Of a stretch of DNA of 64,000 bases, positions 23,467 through 32,439 are shown piece by piece. A program made the translations under genes and the position numbers. The notes beneath the pieces were generated by a model. It saw nothing but the letters and a program-made list of their open reading frames with translations. It was not told the origin of the DNA and made no database searches. The stretch lies in the NCBI RefSeq assembly GCF_014655595.1, contig NZ_BNBL01000006.1, positions 373,906-437,905 on the forward strand, in the 5' to 3' direction. This DNA comes from Streptomyces griseocarneus. GTDB lineage: Bacteria > Actinomycetota > Actinomycetes > Streptomycetales > Streptomycetaceae. The stretch's first letter is position 1. Every line of letters starts with the position of its first letter.

Positions 23467-24648
23467 TCAGATTTGGGCGGCAAGGGCCTTGCGGCGACGA
23501 CGGGTGATGACCATGGGGACGGCGACTGCCAGTGCGATTGCGGTGGCGGCTGCCGCAATCACTGCGTTGCGCGTCGACAGCAGACCGGCGTCATTGCCGG
23601 TGGCCTTGACGTCCCTCGCCGTCGCGGTGACGGTCCGATTCGCCGGTGGGGCGGCTGCGGCGAGCTCCGGGAGGGGGCTTACGTCGGCGGGGCCGGGGTC
23701 GCCGGGGTTCTGGAGGGCGATGCGGGGGCGGACCACGCCGTAGCCGATGGCGTCGCTGCGCTTCTCGCCGCTTTTGGGGGCGCCGGCGGTGTTGATGAGG
23801 ACGCGCAGGACCTGGTTCGCCGTCCAGTCGGGGTGCGCGGACCAGACGAGTGCGGCGGAGGCGGAGGCCAGGGCGGTGGCGTCGCTGGTGCCGTCGCCTG
23901 TGCAGAGGCCGCCAGTGCCGTCGGTGCACGGTGCCACCATGTCGGTGCCGGGGGCGGCCAGGTCCACCTGGGGGCCGTGCTGGGACCACGGGGCTGCCTT
24001 GACCTCGCGGTTGACTGCGGCGACGCCGATGACGCCCGGCGTGGCGGCGGGGTACTGCACGGCGTTGTCCTTGTCGCCTGTATTGCCGACGCCAGCGAAG
24101 ATCAGCTTGCCCTTGGCCAGCGCGTAGCTGATGGCGCTGTCTTCCTCAGGCCGCTGTCCCCAGCCTGCCATTGAGATGTTGATGACTCTCGCATCCGAGT
24201 CTGCTGCGTATCTAATGGCGGATGCCATCATCGTGGACTGTTCCTTGTAGCTCTTCGGGTTGGCCACGCGAAGGGGGAGAACCTTCGCCCCCGGCGCAAG
24301 GCCGTAGGCGCCTGCTCCCTTTCCTGTTCCTGCGATGAACAAGGCCATTCGTGTACCGTGGCCGTCCTCGTCGGAACGCCCGTCAACGTATTCGCCTGAA
24401 TAGTCATGGCCTTCGAGAACTTGGCCCTTCAAGTCTGGTTCATCTGCGTTTACGCCCGAGTCGACGACCGCGATGGTTACACCCGACCCTGTACTGGACT
24501 TCCACATCTCCTCAGCATGCATGGCGTTCAAGTACCACTGCTGAGAGCGAATGGTGTCCGCGTGAGCTGGTGTGCAGATGATGAGTGCGCTGAACGATGC
24601 CGCTGCTACTCGTAGTAGTTGGGCCCGACTTCGGGGTGGCCTGAGCAT
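23467..24648 (-). CDS. Mycosin-like subtilisin protease (type VII secretion-associated, S8)
   Basis: A 393-residue membrane-anchored serine protease. It has an N-terminal signal peptide (LLRVAAASFSALIICTPAHA). The S8 triad is Asp in VVDSGVNADEPDL, His in DGHGTRMA and Ser in GTSDATALAS. A Pro/Ala-rich linker follows, then a C-terminal membrane helix (NAVIAAAATAIALAVAVPMVI) and a basic tail. This is the domain order of MycP, which is needed for ESX secretion. A short cysteine pair, CTDGTGGLC, is typical. It lies between the ESX-like protein gene and the toxin trio, and may process or permit export of their products. Confidence 0.9.
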   Translation of the reverse strand: MLRPPRSRAQLLRVAAASFSALIICTPAHADTIRSQQWYLNAMHAEEMWKSSTGSGVTIAVVDSGVNADEPDLKGQVLEGHDYSGEYVDGRSDEDGHGTRMALFIAGTGKGAGAYGLAPGAKVLPLRVANPKSYKEQSTMMASAIRYAADSDARVINISMAGWGQRPEEDSAISYALAKGKLIFAGVGNTGDKDNAVQYPAATPGVIGVAAVNREVKAAPWSQHGPQVDLAAPGTDMVAPCTDGTGGLCTGDGTSDATALASASAALVWSAHPDWTANQVLRVLINTAGAPKSGEKRSDAIGYGVVRPRIALQNPGDPGPADVSPLPELAAAAPPANRTVTATARDVKATGNDAGLLSTRNAVIAAAATAIALAVAVPMVITRRRRKALAAQI

Positions 24649-24681
24649 GCCGATCCTTCTTGGTCCGATGCCTCAGAGGGT

Positions 24682-26289
24682 TTAGTCAATGACCGGAGGA
24701 ACCACCCGGCGATGGCCTTCTGCCCACGAGGTCTGGTCTTCGACAAGGTAGTCCGGCCGTCGATCACGCCGATTTCGCTTGGACTGCCCTGACGCTGACG
24801 GGTCTCTCACGAGCCCTGCTCCGCCAGGCGTAAAAGGGCTGCCGGTAGCACCAGCACGTGATTGCGGGCGCCCGCCGACAACTCCGCCAGGCTCGGTTGC
24901 CAGCCGTCGACCGCCTCCTCCGCGCGGAGTCGCCGCTGCCCCGCTCCCCGCGGGCACGGCACCGGGACCGTAGGTCATAGGGGAACGGCTCTGGTTCGCT
25001 TGGCTCTGTTCGGTGCCGATGACTGTGCCCCTCGGCATCCGGCCACCACCGGGTTCGGAGCCTTTGGGGGTGGGAGACGGGCGTCCTCCGACAACGCCAT
25101 CGTTGGGCGTGCCCATACGGGAGACAGGCAAGGGCGGCCGCACATGGCCGCGCTCCTGTATCGGAAAGACGCGGTTTTGTGCACCGCGTGCGCCCCGATC
25201 GACGGAATTAGGGTCCGTTCTTTTCCCTCCGAAGTCCGTGGTAGGTGGTGGAACAACGACGTGGTCTGTCGGCCTAGAGCCATCCGCCATTCCGCCCCCC
25301 GGCGGCAGCGAGGACGCTTCACCGGCCGATGGGTAGTGCGGAGGCAGCTTGGGCGTCACGCTGTCGACCCGACTTCGAGCCTGATCGGGGATGTCGGCGG
25401 TAGGGGAAAGAGCTACGGGCTGAAAGGGCCTGCCAACGCCGCCTGCGGGAATGCCGGGCGATGGAATTGGTGAAGCTGATGCATGTCCACTGGGCGCTCC
25501 CGTGCCGAGGCCCGCCGGCGCCGTCGTACCGGCAGCGGGACCCATCCGTCGAAGGTGCTCGACGCCGACTTTGGGCGGAGGCATCCAAGCGTCCGGCATC
25601 GGCCGGAACGTAGGCCGTGGCGCAACCGACATCTGGTGTGCCGACCACGCGTAGGACTCCGCGAGCTTGCGCATCTGTTGGGCCGCTTCTGCGCGGTCGC
25701 GGTCCAGACGTAGCTGGGCGTCGTAGGCCTGGCGCTGGGTGGGGCCGGAGGACTGGGGGTGGTGGAGGCCGCCGGACTGGTCGGAGACCAGGGGTGAGGT
25801 GTACTTGCCCACCTGGTCCGATGGGGTGCGGCGGTACGCATCAAGCGTCGACTGCGCCGCCGCTGACGGCTTCGGCATGGCCGACTTCACCTCGGACAGT
25901 GTGGAGGCCGCGTGGGCCATCCACTGGCCCGCGGTGCCGCTCAGCTCACCCAGTCGCAACGTCGCATTGGCCATGTCCGCACCCCACGTACGGAAGGCCT
26001 CGCCCGCCTCGCCCTCCCACTGCACCTGGGCCACGTGCCCCTTGAGCTCATCACCCAACAACGTGATCAACGCCGCCGCCGAAGCCAGCCGGGCCGCCAT
26101 CAACGCGGTGCGCTCGACGTCCGCGTGCTCGACCATCGCGCACAGCTCGTCGTGCGTCTTCGACTCGAAGTCCGACGCGATGATCAGACCGCTGGCCGGC
26201 TTCGGCAGGATCGGACTCACCGAACCCGACGACGGCGATGGCGACGGCGATGGCGATAGCGATCCCGACGACCCCGGTGATGCCGTCAT
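24682..26289 (-). CDS. ESX/WXG-like secreted protein with proline-rich C-terminus
   Basis: A 535-residue protein. It opens with a Ser/Pro-rich stretch, then an alpha-helical domain (about 40-220) with WEGEAGEAFRTWGADMANATLRLGELSG, the W-x-G type hairpin of ESX/PPE-like substrates. Residues 230-535 are disordered and rich in Pro, Gly and Arg. Such proteins in Streptomyces flank mycosin and type VII genes and are candidate substrates or surface components. ATG 26289 has GAGGAGGGGGAA upstream; an ATG ten codons earlier lacks this. Codon use is less GC-biased than nearby housekeeping genes. Confidence 0.75.
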   Translation of the reverse strand: MTASPGSSGSLSPSPSPSPSSGSVSPILPKPASGLIIASDFESKTHDELCAMVEHADVERTALMAARLASAAALITLLGDELKGHVAQVQWEGEAGEAFRTWGADMANATLRLGELSGTAGQWMAHAASTLSEVKSAMPKPSAAAQSTLDAYRRTPSDQVGKYTSPLVSDQSGGLHHPQSSGPTQRQAYDAQLRLDRDRAEAAQQMRKLAESYAWSAHQMSVAPRPTFRPMPDAWMPPPKVGVEHLRRMGPAAGTTAPAGLGTGAPSGHASASPIPSPGIPAGGVGRPFQPVALSPTADIPDQARSRVDSVTPKLPPHYPSAGEASSLPPGGGMADGSRPTDHVVVPPPTTDFGGKRTDPNSVDRGARGAQNRVFPIQERGHVRPPLPVSRMGTPNDGVVGGRPSPTPKGSEPGGGRMPRGTVIGTEQSQANQSRSPMTYGPGAVPAGSGAAATPRGGGGRRLATEPGGVVGGRPQSRAGATGSPFTPGGAGLVRDPSASGQSKRNRRDRRPDYLVEDQTSWAEGHRRVVPPVID

Positions 26290-26453
26290 CAGAATTCCCC
26301 CTCCTCGAGCACCCGTCACAAGACCCCTGTCACAGACTACTGACGGCCTGTGACAGTCCCCGCCGTCCTCGTCGGCCCACTGCCGCCCCGGCCTGCTGTC
26401 GGTACAACTCGTGTCCCGTTAACGTGTGTTCGATCGGGAGGAAGGGGCTTCGG

Positions 26454-27884
26454 GTGACCGGTTTCATAGGCGGGGACGTAGGCCGGGACTGCGAAGGGCT
26501 CGCCGCGCAGGCCCAGGCGCTGGCCGACCGTCAGGTTTCCTCCCGGGAACTCGTCGAGCGGTCCCTGCGGCGGATCGCCGCCACGCAGCCCACCCTCAAT
26601 GCCTTCCGGGTCGTGCGGGCCGAGGCCGCGCTGCGGGAGGCCGAGGAGGCCGACCGGAGGCTCGCGGCGGGGGAGCGGGGGGTGCTGCTCGGTGTGCCCA
26701 TTGCCGTGAAGGACGACATGGACGTGGCCGGCGAGCCCACCGCCTTCGGGTGCCCCGGGGACTTTCCGCGCAAGAAGGAGGACAGCGAGGCCGTACGCCG
26801 ATTACGGGCCGCCGGCGCTGTGATCGTCGGCAAGACGAACACCCCCGAACTGGGGCAGTGGCCCGTCACCGACGGGCCCGCCTTCGGGGTGACCCGCAAT
26901 CCGTGGAGCCTGGAGCACAGTCCCGGCGGGTCGTCCGGCGGCTCCGCCGCGGCCGTCGCCGCCGGGCTCGTGCCGGCCGCGCTGGGGTCGGACGGGGCGG
27001 GGTCGATCCGGATACCGGCCGCCTGGACGCACCTCGTCGGGATCAAGCCGCAGCGCGGGCGCATCTCCACCTGGCCGCAGGGGGAGTCCTTCCGGGGGAT
27101 CACCTCGGACGGTCCGCTGGCCCGTACCGTCGGGGACGCCGCGCTGCTGCTGCAGGCGGTGAGCGGGTCGCACGCCGGTGACCTGCACCGGCCGCCCGCC
27201 GTGGACGCCCTGGCCGCCGCCGGGCACGAGCCCCGGCGGCGGCTGCGGATCGCCCTGTCGCTGCGGCCCGCCTTCGCCGCCGTACGGCACTGGCTCGACC
27301 CCGTCGTCCGCGACGCCACCCTGCGCATCGCGACCCGGCTGGAGATCCTCGGGCACGACGTCGTGGAGGAGGACCCGCGCTACGGGCCCATCGGGTTCAC
27401 CTTCGTGCCGCGGTCGATGGCCGGCGTCCGGGACTGGGCCGCGCGCGTGCCCGACCGGGCGCTGCTGGATGCCCGTACGCGCGTCAACGTGCGCGGCGGA
27501 ACCCTCCTCGGCGGGGGCGCGTTGCGCGCCGCGCGCGCGGCGGAGGCGCCGCTGCGCCGCCGGATCGGCGAGATGTTCTGGCGGTTCGACGCCGTGCTGA
27601 CGCCCACCACGGCCGTACCACCGCTGCGCACCGGGGACCTGGCGGGCATCGGCACCCGCGACACCAACGCCCGGATGATCGCCGCCTGTCCGTACGCCTG
27701 GCCCTGGAACGTCCTGGGCTGGCCCGCCGTAAGCGTGCCCTCCGGCGTCACCGCCGCCGGGCTGCCGCTCGGCGCCCAGCTGCTCGGGCCTGCCAACAGC
27801 GAGCCCCTGCTCATCTCGCTCGCCGCGCAGCTGGAGGAGGACCAGCGGTGGTACGAGCGATGGCCCGACGGGCACCCGGCCTGA
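26454..27884 (+). CDS. Amidase (amidase signature family)
   Basis: A 476-residue hydrolase of the amidase signature family. The catalytic Lys is in VPIAVKDDMDVAG. The Gly/Ser-rich signature is SPGGSSGGSAAAVAAGLVPAALGSDGAGSIRIPA in pattern, with the bridging Ser in GGSSGGS and the nucleophile Ser in GAGSIR. The expected reaction is hydrolysis of a carboxamide to acid and ammonia; the substrate is unknown. The GTG 26454 start follows GGGAGGAAGGGG. Codon 117 is TTA (26802-26804), so translation should depend on the bldA tRNA. It is convergent with gntR. Confidence 0.92.
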   Translation: MTGFIGGDVGRDCEGLAAQAQALADRQVSSRELVERSLRRIAATQPTLNAFRVVRAEAALREAEEADRRLAAGERGVLLGVPIAVKDDMDVAGEPTAFGCPGDFPRKKEDSEAVRRLRAAGAVIVGKTNTPELGQWPVTDGPAFGVTRNPWSLEHSPGGSSGGSAAAVAAGLVPAALGSDGAGSIRIPAAWTHLVGIKPQRGRISTWPQGESFRGITSDGPLARTVGDAALLLQAVSGSHAGDLHRPPAVDALAAAGHEPRRRLRIALSLRPAFAAVRHWLDPVVRDATLRIATRLEILGHDVVEEDPRYGPIGFTFVPRSMAGVRDWAARVPDRALLDARTRVNVRGGTLLGGGALRAARAAEAPLRRRIGEMFWRFDAVLTPTTAVPPLRTGDLAGIGTRDTNARMIAACPYAWPWNVLGWPAVSVPSGVTAAGLPLGAQLLGPANSEPLLISLAAQLEEDQRWYERWPDGHPA

Positions 27885-27904
27885 CACGCCGACCACGTCG
27901 GTGA

Positions 27905-28642
27905 CTACGGCGCCAGGACGTCCAGTTCCGCCATCGCTCCCGCCGCGATCTCCCGCGTCAGGGCCTCGGCCCGTTCCGCGTCCCGTTCCCGTACCGCCTC
28001 CGCGACCCGTACGTGCAGGGTCACCGCGGCCGGGTCGGGGTCGGTGAACATCACCTGGTGGTGGGTGCGGCCCGTGAGGACCTCGGCGACGACGTCGCCG
28101 AGGCGGGCGAACATCTCGTTGCCCGAGGCGCGCAGGATCACGCGGTGGAAGGCGATGTCGTGGATCAGGTAGCGCTCGAGCTGCTGGCCGCGCGAGGTGG
28201 CGACCATGCCCAGGGCGTGCTCGGTCAGTTCGGCGCACTGGGCGGGGGTGGCCAGGCGGGCGGCGAGGCCGGCGGCCACGGGTTCGATCGCCGAGCGCAG
28301 CACGGTCAGCGAGCGCAGCTGGCGGGGGCGGTCGGGGCCGGCCAGGCGCCAGCGGATGACGCGCGGGTCGTAGACGTTCCACTCCTCCGGCGGGAGGACG
28401 GTCACGCCGACGCGGCGCCGGGAGGCGACCAGGTGCATGGACTCCAGGACGCGGATCACCTCGCGGACGACGCTGCGCGAGACCTCGAACCGCTCCTCGA
28501 TCTCGTCCGTGCGCAGCACGCTGCCCGGGGGGTAGTCGCCCGCCGTGATCGCGGGGCCCAGGGCGTCCAGCACGCGCGCGTGCAGGCCGCTTCCTCGCTG
28601 ACCTCCCTGTTCCTCCGGTTCCCCCTGTGCCCGCTTGTCCAT
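27905..28642 (-). CDS. gntR: GntR-family (FadR subfamily) regulator of gluconate genes
   Basis: This 245-residue regulator has an N-terminal GntR winged helix (GSVLRTDEIEERFEVSRSVVREVIRVLESMHLV). A C-terminal all-helical FCD effector domain follows, with the metal-binding Asp/His pattern DIAFHRVILRASGNEMF and RTHHQVMF. It is divergent from gluconokinase and gluconate permease genes, so it most likely represses them until gluconate or its phosphate binds. A long inverted repeat lies in the 131-bp gap. Confidence 0.9.
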   Translation of the reverse strand: MDKRAQGEPEEQGGQRGSGLHARVLDALGPAITAGDYPPGSVLRTDEIEERFEVSRSVVREVIRVLESMHLVASRRRVGVTVLPPEEWNVYDPRVIRWRLAGPDRPRQLRSLTVLRSAIEPVAAGLAARLATPAQCAELTEHALGMVATSRGQQLERYLIHDIAFHRVILRASGNEMFARLGDVVAEVLTGRTHHQVMFTDPDPAAVTLHVRVAEAVRERDAERAEALTREIAAGAMAELDVLAP

Positions 28643-28678
28643 GGGGTCAGCCTACGGGCCGGACCGCTCGGCAAATAA

Positions 28679-28718
28679 GTATGACGTTTTGGTTTACCGA
28701 CTCTTGAATACGTCATAC
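28679..28718. promoter_or_regulatory. Candidate GntR operator: 9-bp inverted repeat
   Basis: GTATGACGT (28679-28687) and ACGTCATAC (28710-28718) are perfect inverted copies with 22 bases between, flanking a TTGAAT/TTTACC promoter region of gntK. The spacing would allow two dimers or a loop. Confidence 0.55.
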
Positions 28719-28773
28719 CCAATGAGCTTCAGTGAGGCCGGACGCCGATGTCGACGGAGACAGCGAGGAACGC

Positions 28774-29283
28774 ATGACCGCCACCACCCCCCACCTCGTC
28801 GTGGTGATGGGCACCGCCGGTACGGGCAAGACCACGGTCGGGCCGCTGGTGGCTGCGGCGCTCGGCGTTCCGTACGCCGAGGGCGACGACTTCCACCCGG
28901 CCGCCAACATCGCCAAGATGTCGGCCGGCGTCCCGCTGGACGACGACGACCGCGCCCCCTGGCTCGACGCCGTCGGCGCGTGGGCCCGCGGCCGGGCCGG
29001 GTCGGGCGGCGTCGTCAGCTGCTCGGCGCTCAAGCGCGCGTACCGCGACCGGCTACGGGCCGCCGCGCCCGGGATCGTCTTCCTCCACCTCACCGGTGAC
29101 CGGGAACTGATCGCCGCCCGGATGGCCGCCCGCCAGGGCCACTTCATGAGCGCCCGGCTGCTGGAGTCGCAGTTCGCCACCCTCGAGCCGCTCGAGGACG
29201 ACGAGGCGGGCGTCGCCGTCGACGTCACGCCCGAGGCGGCCGTCATCGCCGAGCGGGCCGTCGCCGCGCTGCGGCGCCTCTGA
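28774..29283 (+). CDS. gntK: Gluconokinase
   Basis: This 169-residue P-loop kinase has Walker A GTAGTGKTTVGPLVA near the N-terminus, followed by AEGDDFHPAANIAKMSAGVPLDDDDRAPWL, the sugar-acid binding block specific to GntK-type gluconokinases. SCSALKRAYRDRLR and HFMSARLLESQFATLEPL complete the signature. It phosphorylates D-gluconate to 6-phosphogluconate, feeding the pentose phosphate pathway. The ATG 28774 start has GAGGAA upstream. It heads a two-gene unit with the permease and is divergent from gntR. Confidence 0.95.
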   Translation: MTATTPHLVVVMGTAGTGKTTVGPLVAAALGVPYAEGDDFHPAANIAKMSAGVPLDDDDRAPWLDAVGAWARGRAGSGGVVSCSALKRAYRDRLRAAAPGIVFLHLTGDRELIAARMAARQGHFMSARLLESQFATLEPLEDDEAGVAVDVTPEAAVIAERAVAALRRL

Positions 29284-29343
29284 CGGCAGCCGTCCCCACT
29301 CGGCTCCCCCTACTCCCCCCACCCCACCTTCACAAGGAAGCCC

Positions 29344-30744
29344 GTGAGCACTCTCAGCGTCGAGATGCTGGCCGCGGCAGCACCCACCGCACCGATCACT
29401 TCGGCGGGTCACGCACAGCTCGGCATCGCCGTCCTCGTCGGCATCGCCGTCATCGTCCTCCTCATCACCCGCCTCAAACTGCACGCCTTCCTCTCCCTGA
29501 CCATCGGCTCGCTCGTCCTCGGAGCCGTCGCGGGCGCGCCCATCGACAAGGTCATCGCCGGCTTCACGGCCGGGCTCGGCTCGACCGTCGCGGGCGTGGG
29601 CGTACTCATCGCCCTCGGCTCCATACTCGGCAAGCTCCTGGCCGACTCCGGGGGCGCCGACCAGATCGTCGACACGATCCTGGCCAGGGCGGGCACGCGC
29701 TCGATGCCGTGGGCGATCGTGCTGATCGCGGGCGTCATCGGCCTGCCGCTGTTCTTCGAGGTCGGGATCGTGCTGCTGATCCCGGTGGTGCTGCTGGTCG
29801 CCAAGCGGGGCGGGCACTCGCTCATGCGCATCGGCGTCCCGGCGCTGGCCGGACTGTCCGTGATGCACGGTCTGGTGCCGCCGCACCCCGGGCCGCTGGC
29901 CGCCATCGACGCCATCGGCGCGAACCTCGGCGTGACGCTGGCGCTGGGCGTGCTGGTCGCCGTGCCGACCGCCGTCATCGCCGGGCCGGTGTTCTCGCGC
30001 CTCGCCGCCCGGTGGGTGGACATCACACCGCCGGAGAAGCTCATTCCGCAGCGGCCCTCGGAGGAGCTCGAGCGGCGTCCGGGCTTCGCGGTCACCGTGG
30101 GAACCGTGCTGCTGCCGGTGGTGCTGATGCTGGCCAAGGCGCTCGTCGACATCGTGGTCGACGACCCGAAGAACCCCGTGCAGCGGGTCGCGGACGTCGT
30201 CGGCTCGCCGCTGATCGCCCTGCTCGCGGCCGTGCTCGTGGGGCTGTTCACGCTCGGCCGCGCCGCCGGCTTCGGGCGGGACCGGCTGGCCGGGACGGTG
30301 GAGAAGTCGCTCGTACCGATCGCGGGCATCCTGCTGATCGTCGGCGCGGGCGGCGGGTTCAAGCAGACGCTCATCGACGTCGGCGTCGGGCGGATGATCC
30401 TCGACGTCTCCAAGGACTGGTCCGTCTCCGCGCTGCTGCTCGCCTGGCTGATCGCGGTCGGCATCCGGCTGGCCACCGGGTCGGCGACGGTCGCGACGAT
30501 CTCGGCCGCGGGGCTCGTCGCCCCGCTCGCCGCCGACATGAGTACGACCCACTCGGCGCTGCTGGTGCTGGCCGTCGGCGCGGGCTCGCTGTTCTTCTCG
30601 CACGTCAACGACGCGGGCTTCTGGATGGTGAAGGAGTACTTCGGGATGAGCGTCGGTCAGACGATCAAGACGTGGTCGCTGATGGAGACGGTGATCTCGG
30701 TGGTGGGGATCGTGTTCGTGCTCCTGCTGTCCGTGGTGTTGTAG
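29344..30744 (+). CDS. gntP: Gluconate:H+ symporter (GntP family)
   Basis: This 466-residue integral membrane protein has about 12-14 hydrophobic segments. GntP-family motifs include GLPLFFEVGIVLLIPVV, HGLVPPHPGPLAAIDAIGANLG and FFSHVNDAGFWMVKEYFGMS. It imports gluconate with protons for GntK. The GTG start follows AAGGAAG. It lies 60 bp after gntK with no terminator between, so the two are co-transcribed under GntR control. Confidence 0.95.
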   Translation: MSTLSVEMLAAAAPTAPITSAGHAQLGIAVLVGIAVIVLLITRLKLHAFLSLTIGSLVLGAVAGAPIDKVIAGFTAGLGSTVAGVGVLIALGSILGKLLADSGGADQIVDTILARAGTRSMPWAIVLIAGVIGLPLFFEVGIVLLIPVVLLVAKRGGHSLMRIGVPALAGLSVMHGLVPPHPGPLAAIDAIGANLGVTLALGVLVAVPTAVIAGPVFSRLAARWVDITPPEKLIPQRPSEELERRPGFAVTVGTVLLPVVLMLAKALVDIVVDDPKNPVQRVADVVGSPLIALLAAVLVGLFTLGRAAGFGRDRLAGTVEKSLVPIAGILLIVGAGGGFKQTLIDVGVGRMILDVSKDWSVSALLLAWLIAVGIRLATGSATVATISAAGLVAPLAADMSTTHSALLVLAVGAGSLFFSHVNDAGFWMVKEYFGMSVGQTIKTWSLMETVISVVGIVFVLLLSVVL

Positions 30745-30780
30745 GCCTCTGCCGATACGGGCGAGGCCCTCGATACAGAA

Positions 30781-30820
30781 GAGGCCGGGTGGGAGCGCTT
30801 CCGCGCCCCCGCCCGGCCTC
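30781..30820. terminator. Bidirectional terminator hairpin
   Basis: GAGGCCGGG at 30781 pairs with CCCGGCCTC ending at 30820. It lies between convergent gntP and the monooxygenase gene and can serve both strands. Confidence 0.6.
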
Positions 30821-30858
30821 CGTCGTCCCCCCTACGCCCCTACGCCGCCTACGCCCCC

Positions 30859-32367
30859 CTACGCCTCCGCCACCATCGCCACGTACGCCTCCACGTCCCG
30901 CGCGTCGTCCGTCGCCAGCCCCACGTACCCGTCCGGCCGGACCAGGAACAGCCCCGACCCGTACGCCGCCTTGGCGTGTCCGTCCGCGTCGAGCGGGCGG
31001 AACGTACGGATCCAGCCGGGCAGCTCCGGCAACGCGGTCGCCCCCTCCGTGAGGTCCAGCAGCGTGAAGTGCGGACCCCGGAAGACGTCGAACAGCCGCA
31101 CCGGCGCACCCGAGGCGTCACGGCAGGGCGCGTCCGGGGCGCGGTCGCCGGCGCGCAGGGCGTCCTCGGCGACGTCCCGGCGCAGTTCGCGGCTCAGCGG
31201 GCCCTCGCGGTAGCCGAGGGTGAGCTGGTGGGTCTCCTTGCCGCGCCGCCAGCGGCCGCCGCCGTCGGCCCCCAGGTCGGCCTGGTGGACGCGGGTGCTC
31301 AGGCCCAGCACCTCGGCGGCGATTTGGGTGCGCTCGGCGTCGTAGGAGTCGAGCAGCGCGTCGGGCGCGCCCCGGCGCAGCACGGCCTCCAGCTTCCAGC
31401 CCAGGTTGTAGGCGTCCTGGACGCTGGTGTTGAGGCCCTGGCCGCCGGCCGGGGAGTGGACGTGCGCGGCGTCCCCGGCCAGGAGCACCCGGCCGGAGCG
31501 GAAGCGCTCGGCCATCGCCATGCGAGCCCGGTACGCGGAGGCCCAGCGCACCTCGCTCACCGTCAGGCGCAGGCCGGTGCGCGCGGAGACGAGGCGGCCG
31601 ATGGCCTCAGGCGTGGCGTCGAGGTCCAGGTCGAGGTCCCGGCCGGTGTCGCCGAAGCCGGCGATGACCTGAACGGTCTCCACCTGCTCCAGCGGGCGGA
31701 GGGCGACCAGGCCGTCCTCCGCCTGCTGCCACATGTGCCAGTGGCCGCCGTCGATCTCCGCGCGGTCCGGTCCCTCGAGGAGGACGTCGGCGATCAGGAC
31801 CGGGCGCGGGTCGATCTGCTCGCCGGTGAAGGGCACGCCGAGCGTCCTGCGGACCTCGCTGCGGCCGCCGTCGGCGGCGACGAGCCACTGCGCCCGTACG
31901 GTCTCCTCCGTGCCGTCGGCGTGGCGCAGGGTGCCGGTGACGCCGTCCGGGTCCTGGGTGAAGCCGGTGAGTTCGGTGCTGAAGTCCACGTGGCCGCCCA
32001 GCTCCTCGAGGCGGGCGCAGAGGATCTCCACCGTGCGCCACTGGGGCAGCATCCGGGTGTCGGGGTACGGGATGGCGGGCGAGTCGTCGGCCGATTCGGC
32101 GAGTTTCCAGCTCTCGGCGCGCTCGGCGCCGATCCAGCTCTGTATGGCCGGCACCGGGCCGCTGCCGGCCATGATCGCGTCCAGGACGCCGAGGTCGTCG
32201 AAGAGCTCGAGCGTGCGCGGCTGGATGCCGGTGCCGCGCGAGCCGGGGAAGCCGCGCTCGGAGCGGTCGACGATGCGGTGGGGTATGCCGCGCCGGGCGA
32301 GGTCGATGGCGAGGACGAGGCCGGTCGGGCCGGCGCCCGCAATCAGGATGTCGGTGTCCGTGGACAT
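30859..32367 (-). CDS. FAD-dependent aromatic monooxygenase (PheA/TfdB type)
   Basis: This 502-residue flavoprotein hydroxylase has the FAD dinucleotide loop ILIAGAGPTGLVLAIDLARRG at its N-terminus. The middle DG motif is LVAADGGRSEVRRTLG, and the second FAD block is GRVLLAGDAAHVHSPAGGQGLNTSVQDAYNLGWKLEAVL. A C-terminal thioredoxin-like domain follows. The family hydroxylates phenolic or polyketide substrates, or inactivates antibiotics such as rifampicin, using NAD(P)H and O2. It is divergent from a TetR regulator with operator sites between, which suggests induction by its substrate. The substrate cannot be named. Confidence 0.9.
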   Translation of the reverse strand: MSTDTDILIAGAGPTGLVLAIDLARRGIPHRIVDRSERGFPGSRGTGIQPRTLELFDDLGVLDAIMAGSGPVPAIQSWIGAERAESWKLAESADDSPAIPYPDTRMLPQWRTVEILCARLEELGGHVDFSTELTGFTQDPDGVTGTLRHADGTEETVRAQWLVAADGGRSEVRRTLGVPFTGEQIDPRPVLIADVLLEGPDRAEIDGGHWHMWQQAEDGLVALRPLEQVETVQVIAGFGDTGRDLDLDLDATPEAIGRLVSARTGLRLTVSEVRWASAYRARMAMAERFRSGRVLLAGDAAHVHSPAGGQGLNTSVQDAYNLGWKLEAVLRRGAPDALLDSYDAERTQIAAEVLGLSTRVHQADLGADGGGRWRRGKETHQLTLGYREGPLSRELRRDVAEDALRAGDRAPDAPCRDASGAPVRLFDVFRGPHFTLLDLTEGATALPELPGWIRTFRPLDADGHAKAAYGSGLFLVRPDGYVGLATDDARDVEAYVAMVAEA

Positions 32368-32379
32368 GGAGGGTCCCCC

Positions 32380-32394
32380 CTTAACGTCGTTAAG
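32380..32394. promoter_or_regulatory. TetR operator 1 (perfect 15-bp palindrome)
   Basis: CTTAACGTCGTTAAG is a perfect palindrome around a central T, 13 bp before the monooxygenase ATG. A second, near-identical copy lies 37 bp away. Confidence 0.65.
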
Positions 32395-32416
32395 TTCGTT
32401 GTAGTCCCAGACTGAA

Positions 32417-32431
32417 CTGAACGTTGTTAAG
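32417..32431. promoter_or_regulatory. TetR operator 2
   Basis: CTGAACGTTGTTAAG matches operator 1 at 13 of 15 positions and lies 9 bp before the tetR start. The two sites would let the repressor control both divergent genes. Confidence 0.6.
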
Positions 32432-32439
32432 CTGTCAAG

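Noticed and set aside
26802..28382. Minus-strand frame across the amidase and GntR genes
   Set aside because: Low-complexity Arg/Gly/Pro translation that overlaps two well-supported genes in other frames.
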